A stretch of DNA of 64,000 nucleotides, taken from the NCBI GenBank assembly GCA_020249145.1, contig JADCGF010000005.1, positions 338,473-402,472 of the forward strand, written 5' to 3'. The translations under genes were made by a program, and so were the position numbers. The notes beneath the pieces were generated by a model. It searched no databases. It saw only the letters and a list, made by a program, of their open reading frames with translations, and had not been told where the DNA came from. Position 1 is the first letter of the stretch. Each line of letters starts with the position of its first letter. Source of the DNA: Roseomonas sp. GTDB lineage: Bacteria; Pseudomonadota; Alphaproteobacteria; Acetobacterales; Acetobacteraceae. Below, piece after piece: positions 62,380-64,000 of this stretch.

Positions 62380-63477
62380 ATGACCGACCTGACCATTCGC
62401 GAAGTCAAAACCACTTTACTGCGAATGCCCTGGGCAGATGACCCATGGCTCGCCGGCCATGCGCTGGGGTCCATGCGTGATCTGGTGGTGGTGGAAATCA
62501 CCACACAATCGGGCATCACGGGCATGGGCTATCTGCATCTGCTGAACCTGCCCTTGCAACGCACCATCGGCGCCTGCATCGCGGAAGCCATGGCGCCGCG
62601 TATCATCGGGCGTGATGCCACTGCTGCTGAAGCCATATGGCGCGACCTATGGCGCGCGGCACTGACGGGCGGGCGCGGCGGGGTTGCGATGATGGCGCGA
62701 TCGGCGATTGACATTGCGCTTTGGGATATCCTCGGCAAGGCAGCGGGGATGCCCTTGCATCGGCTTTGGGGGCATTACAGGTCGGAAATTCCCATCTATG
62801 GCAGCGGCTGTTTCCGGGGCGCGCGCGGCGATGGCATGATCGCGAAAGCGAAGCACTACATCGAACAAGGCTATCGCGCCATCAAGATGCAGGTTGCGCA
62901 TATTGGTGATCTCAACACGGATTTGGACAATGTGCGACGCATGCGTGAGGCCGCCGGCCCCGATATTGATATCATGATTGATGTGAATATGGGCTGGACT
63001 GCGGATATCGCCATCACCATGGGCCGCAAGTTTGAGGAATGTGACATCTACTGGCTGGAGGAACCCGTACTGGCCGATGATTACGCTGGCTATCTGCGCT
63101 GCGCCGAGGCGCTTGATATGCGCGTGGTGGGCGGGGAGACGCATTTTGGTCGCGCGGATTTGAAACCTTTCCTGGAAAATCCGCGCCTGCCCATTTTGCA
63201 GCCTGATCCAATGCGTGGCGGCCTGACGGAGTTGCGCAAGATTGCGACGGTTGCTGATACCTGGGGCATCACCATCGCGCCGCATCTTTTCCCGGAATTG
63301 AACGTGCATCTGCTGGCGAGCATCCCCAATGGCATTTGGGCGGAGCAGATGGGGCTTTTGGATGATGTCTTCATCAGCCTGCCCAAAATCGCCAATGGCA
63401 TGATCACCGCGCCGGAAACGCCGGGCCATGGTCTGGCTTTCAAGCCGGAAGTGCTCAAGGATTTTGTGTTGAAGTGA
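62380..63477 (+). CDS. Mandelate racemase/muconate-lactonising enzyme superfamily member
   Basis: A 365-residue enolase-superfamily enzyme from MTDLTIREVKTTL (62380). Catalytic Lys region YRAIKMQVA, metal-binding Asp in IMIDVNMGW, Glu in IYWLEEPV and VVGGETHFG, and the His in ITIAPHLFPEL, all in order. Abstracts the proton alpha to a carboxylate; likely an acid-sugar dehydratase or racemase, substrate unknown. Confidence 0.9.
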   Translation: MTDLTIREVKTTLLRMPWADDPWLAGHALGSMRDLVVVEITTQSGITGMGYLHLLNLPLQRTIGACIAEAMAPRIIGRDATAAEAIWRDLWRAALTGGRGGVAMMARSAIDIALWDILGKAAGMPLHRLWGHYRSEIPIYGSGCFRGARGDGMIAKAKHYIEQGYRAIKMQVAHIGDLNTDLDNVRRMREAAGPDIDIMIDVNMGWTADIAITMGRKFEECDIYWLEEPVLADDYAGYLRCAEALDMRVVGGETHFGRADLKPFLENPRLPILQPDPMRGGLTELRKIATVADTWGITIAPHLFPELNVHLLASIPNGIWAEQMGLLDDVFISLPKIANGMITAPETPGHGLAFKPEVLKDFVLK

Positions 63478-63591
63478 TTTTTATATGAACTCCCGCGTTA
63501 CGGGCAGCTTGCGTCCATGGCGAATCTGCCTCACTCTTGACCAAACATTCTTGAAAGGTGCCAAAACCGCTTTTTTGGAGATTGAATCGAC

Positions 63592-63873
63592 ATGAGCCTT
63601 AATTCTATAGAAAAAAATGATAGACAGGATGTACAAAAATCCGAATTGAGCGTCTCAAATTTACCGCGAGCTAGATTTTTGTTGCCGCCCTATGCCGTGC
63701 TGGTGGCCACTCTGTACCTGTGGGCGTACTGGAGATCGTTTTCTGTTGATGTTTTTGAACATATAGGTCTCACAGAAGTTGTCAAGATTGCAGCCTACCC
63801 TATCCTTTCTGCATTTTTCTTTAGTGCGATTGGAGTTCTTATCAGCGAAGTGATTGCTTTAGGGAACCTCTGA
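63592..63873 (+). pseudogene. Membrane protein gene, apparently truncated at its 3' end
   Basis: A 93-codon frame (MSLNSIEKNDRQDVQ...). Two hydrophobic segments (FLLPPYAVLVATLYLWAYW and IAAYPILSAFFFSAIGVLI) with FSVDVFEHIGLTEVV between; this resembles the first part of longer small membrane proteins. The stop lies within GGGAACCTCTGATCA, which looks like a foreign element end, so the rest of the gene is probably lost. Confidence 0.55.
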
Positions 63874-64000
63874 TCAATAGCACGATCCCGTCGATTTTTC
63901 ATGGTCACGGCGATCCCGGTCTGATTTCAGCCAATGTTGATGGCTTTACGCCCTATTTTCGTGGAAGAAACCCGCGCCCTGGCCGCTTGCAGACGCAAAA
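63862..64000. mobile_element. Possible insertion-sequence end cutting the membrane gene (partial)
   Basis: From about 63862 (GGGAACCTCTGATCA) the composition changes and no chromosomal gene continues. GGAACCTCTGAT-type ends occur on IS5-like elements. On the minus strand, codons before a TGA read LRLQAARARVSSTKIGRKAI plus NIG, possibly a transposase tail. The window ends before the second element end, so this is tentative. Confidence 0.3.

Overview
The window comes from a high-GC alphaproteobacterium, most likely an Acetobacteraceae (Roseomonas-like) chromosome. The support is the base composition, frequent 4-base ATGA gene overlaps, a ppiD-like/trpE pair beside tpiA, a dapA-smpB pair, and an NAD-independent, cysteine-type formate dehydrogenase cluster with DUF3305/DUF3306/DUF6352/DUF6505 partners. 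This is inference from gene content; no 16S rRNA gene is present.

Layout. 0-8.7 kb: end of an unknown gene, four 57-bp palindromic repeats, guaA, a small insert behind guaA, a TTT-type solute receptor, an aldehyde dehydrogenase, an MFS carrier, pncC and an S24 (LexA-like) regulator. 8.9-22.2 kb: a compact T7-like (podoviral) virion cassette in T7 gene order: portal, scaffold, capsid, two tail tube proteins, internal protein, tail fibre, probable small and large terminase, lysis genes. It has no polymerase, replication gene or integrase. 22.2-32.5 kb: housekeeping genes (bpt, penicillin-acylase-like hydrolase, TPR/glycosyltransferase, trpE, ppiD-like, tpiA, dapA, smpB). 32.5-36.3 kb: insert behind smpB. 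36.4-39.2 kb: TPR lipoprotein, ispE, tRNA-Gln. 39.2-42.4 kb: insert behind tRNA-Gln. 42.5-59.7 kb: thioesterase, then moeA-mobB-fdhCBA-chaperone-DUF genes, a multi-cluster ferredoxin, an MBL/membrane gene pair, small membrane genes, mobA and fdhD. 59.8-64 kb: outer-membrane barrel, cysteine peptidase-like protein, transglutaminase, an enolase-superfamily enzyme, and a membrane gene that appears truncated at the window end.

The most striking pattern is three separate inserts, each lying exactly behind the 3' end of a housekeeping gene and each bounded by a second copy of that 3' end: guaA (58-bp repeat, 56/58 identical, both differences silent), smpB (30-bp repeat, 26/30, still encoding an SmpB-like C-terminus) and tRNA-Gln (71/71 bp). 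None contains an integrase. Their cargo looks defence-related: a HEPN-like protein; a coiled-coil membrane protein with HicAB and a TIGR04255-type protein; and a large DNA methyltransferase with an N-terminal PD-ExK-like motif. A fourth small insert, a GNAT acetyltransferase gene inside the virion cassette, is also flanked by 58-bp direct repeats.

The formate dehydrogenase genes form a coherent unit: catalytic, iron-sulfur and cytochrome subunits, a TorD-like chaperone, a Tat-signal small protein, FdhD for cofactor sulfuration, and MoeA/MobB/MobA for molybdenum guanine dinucleotide synthesis.
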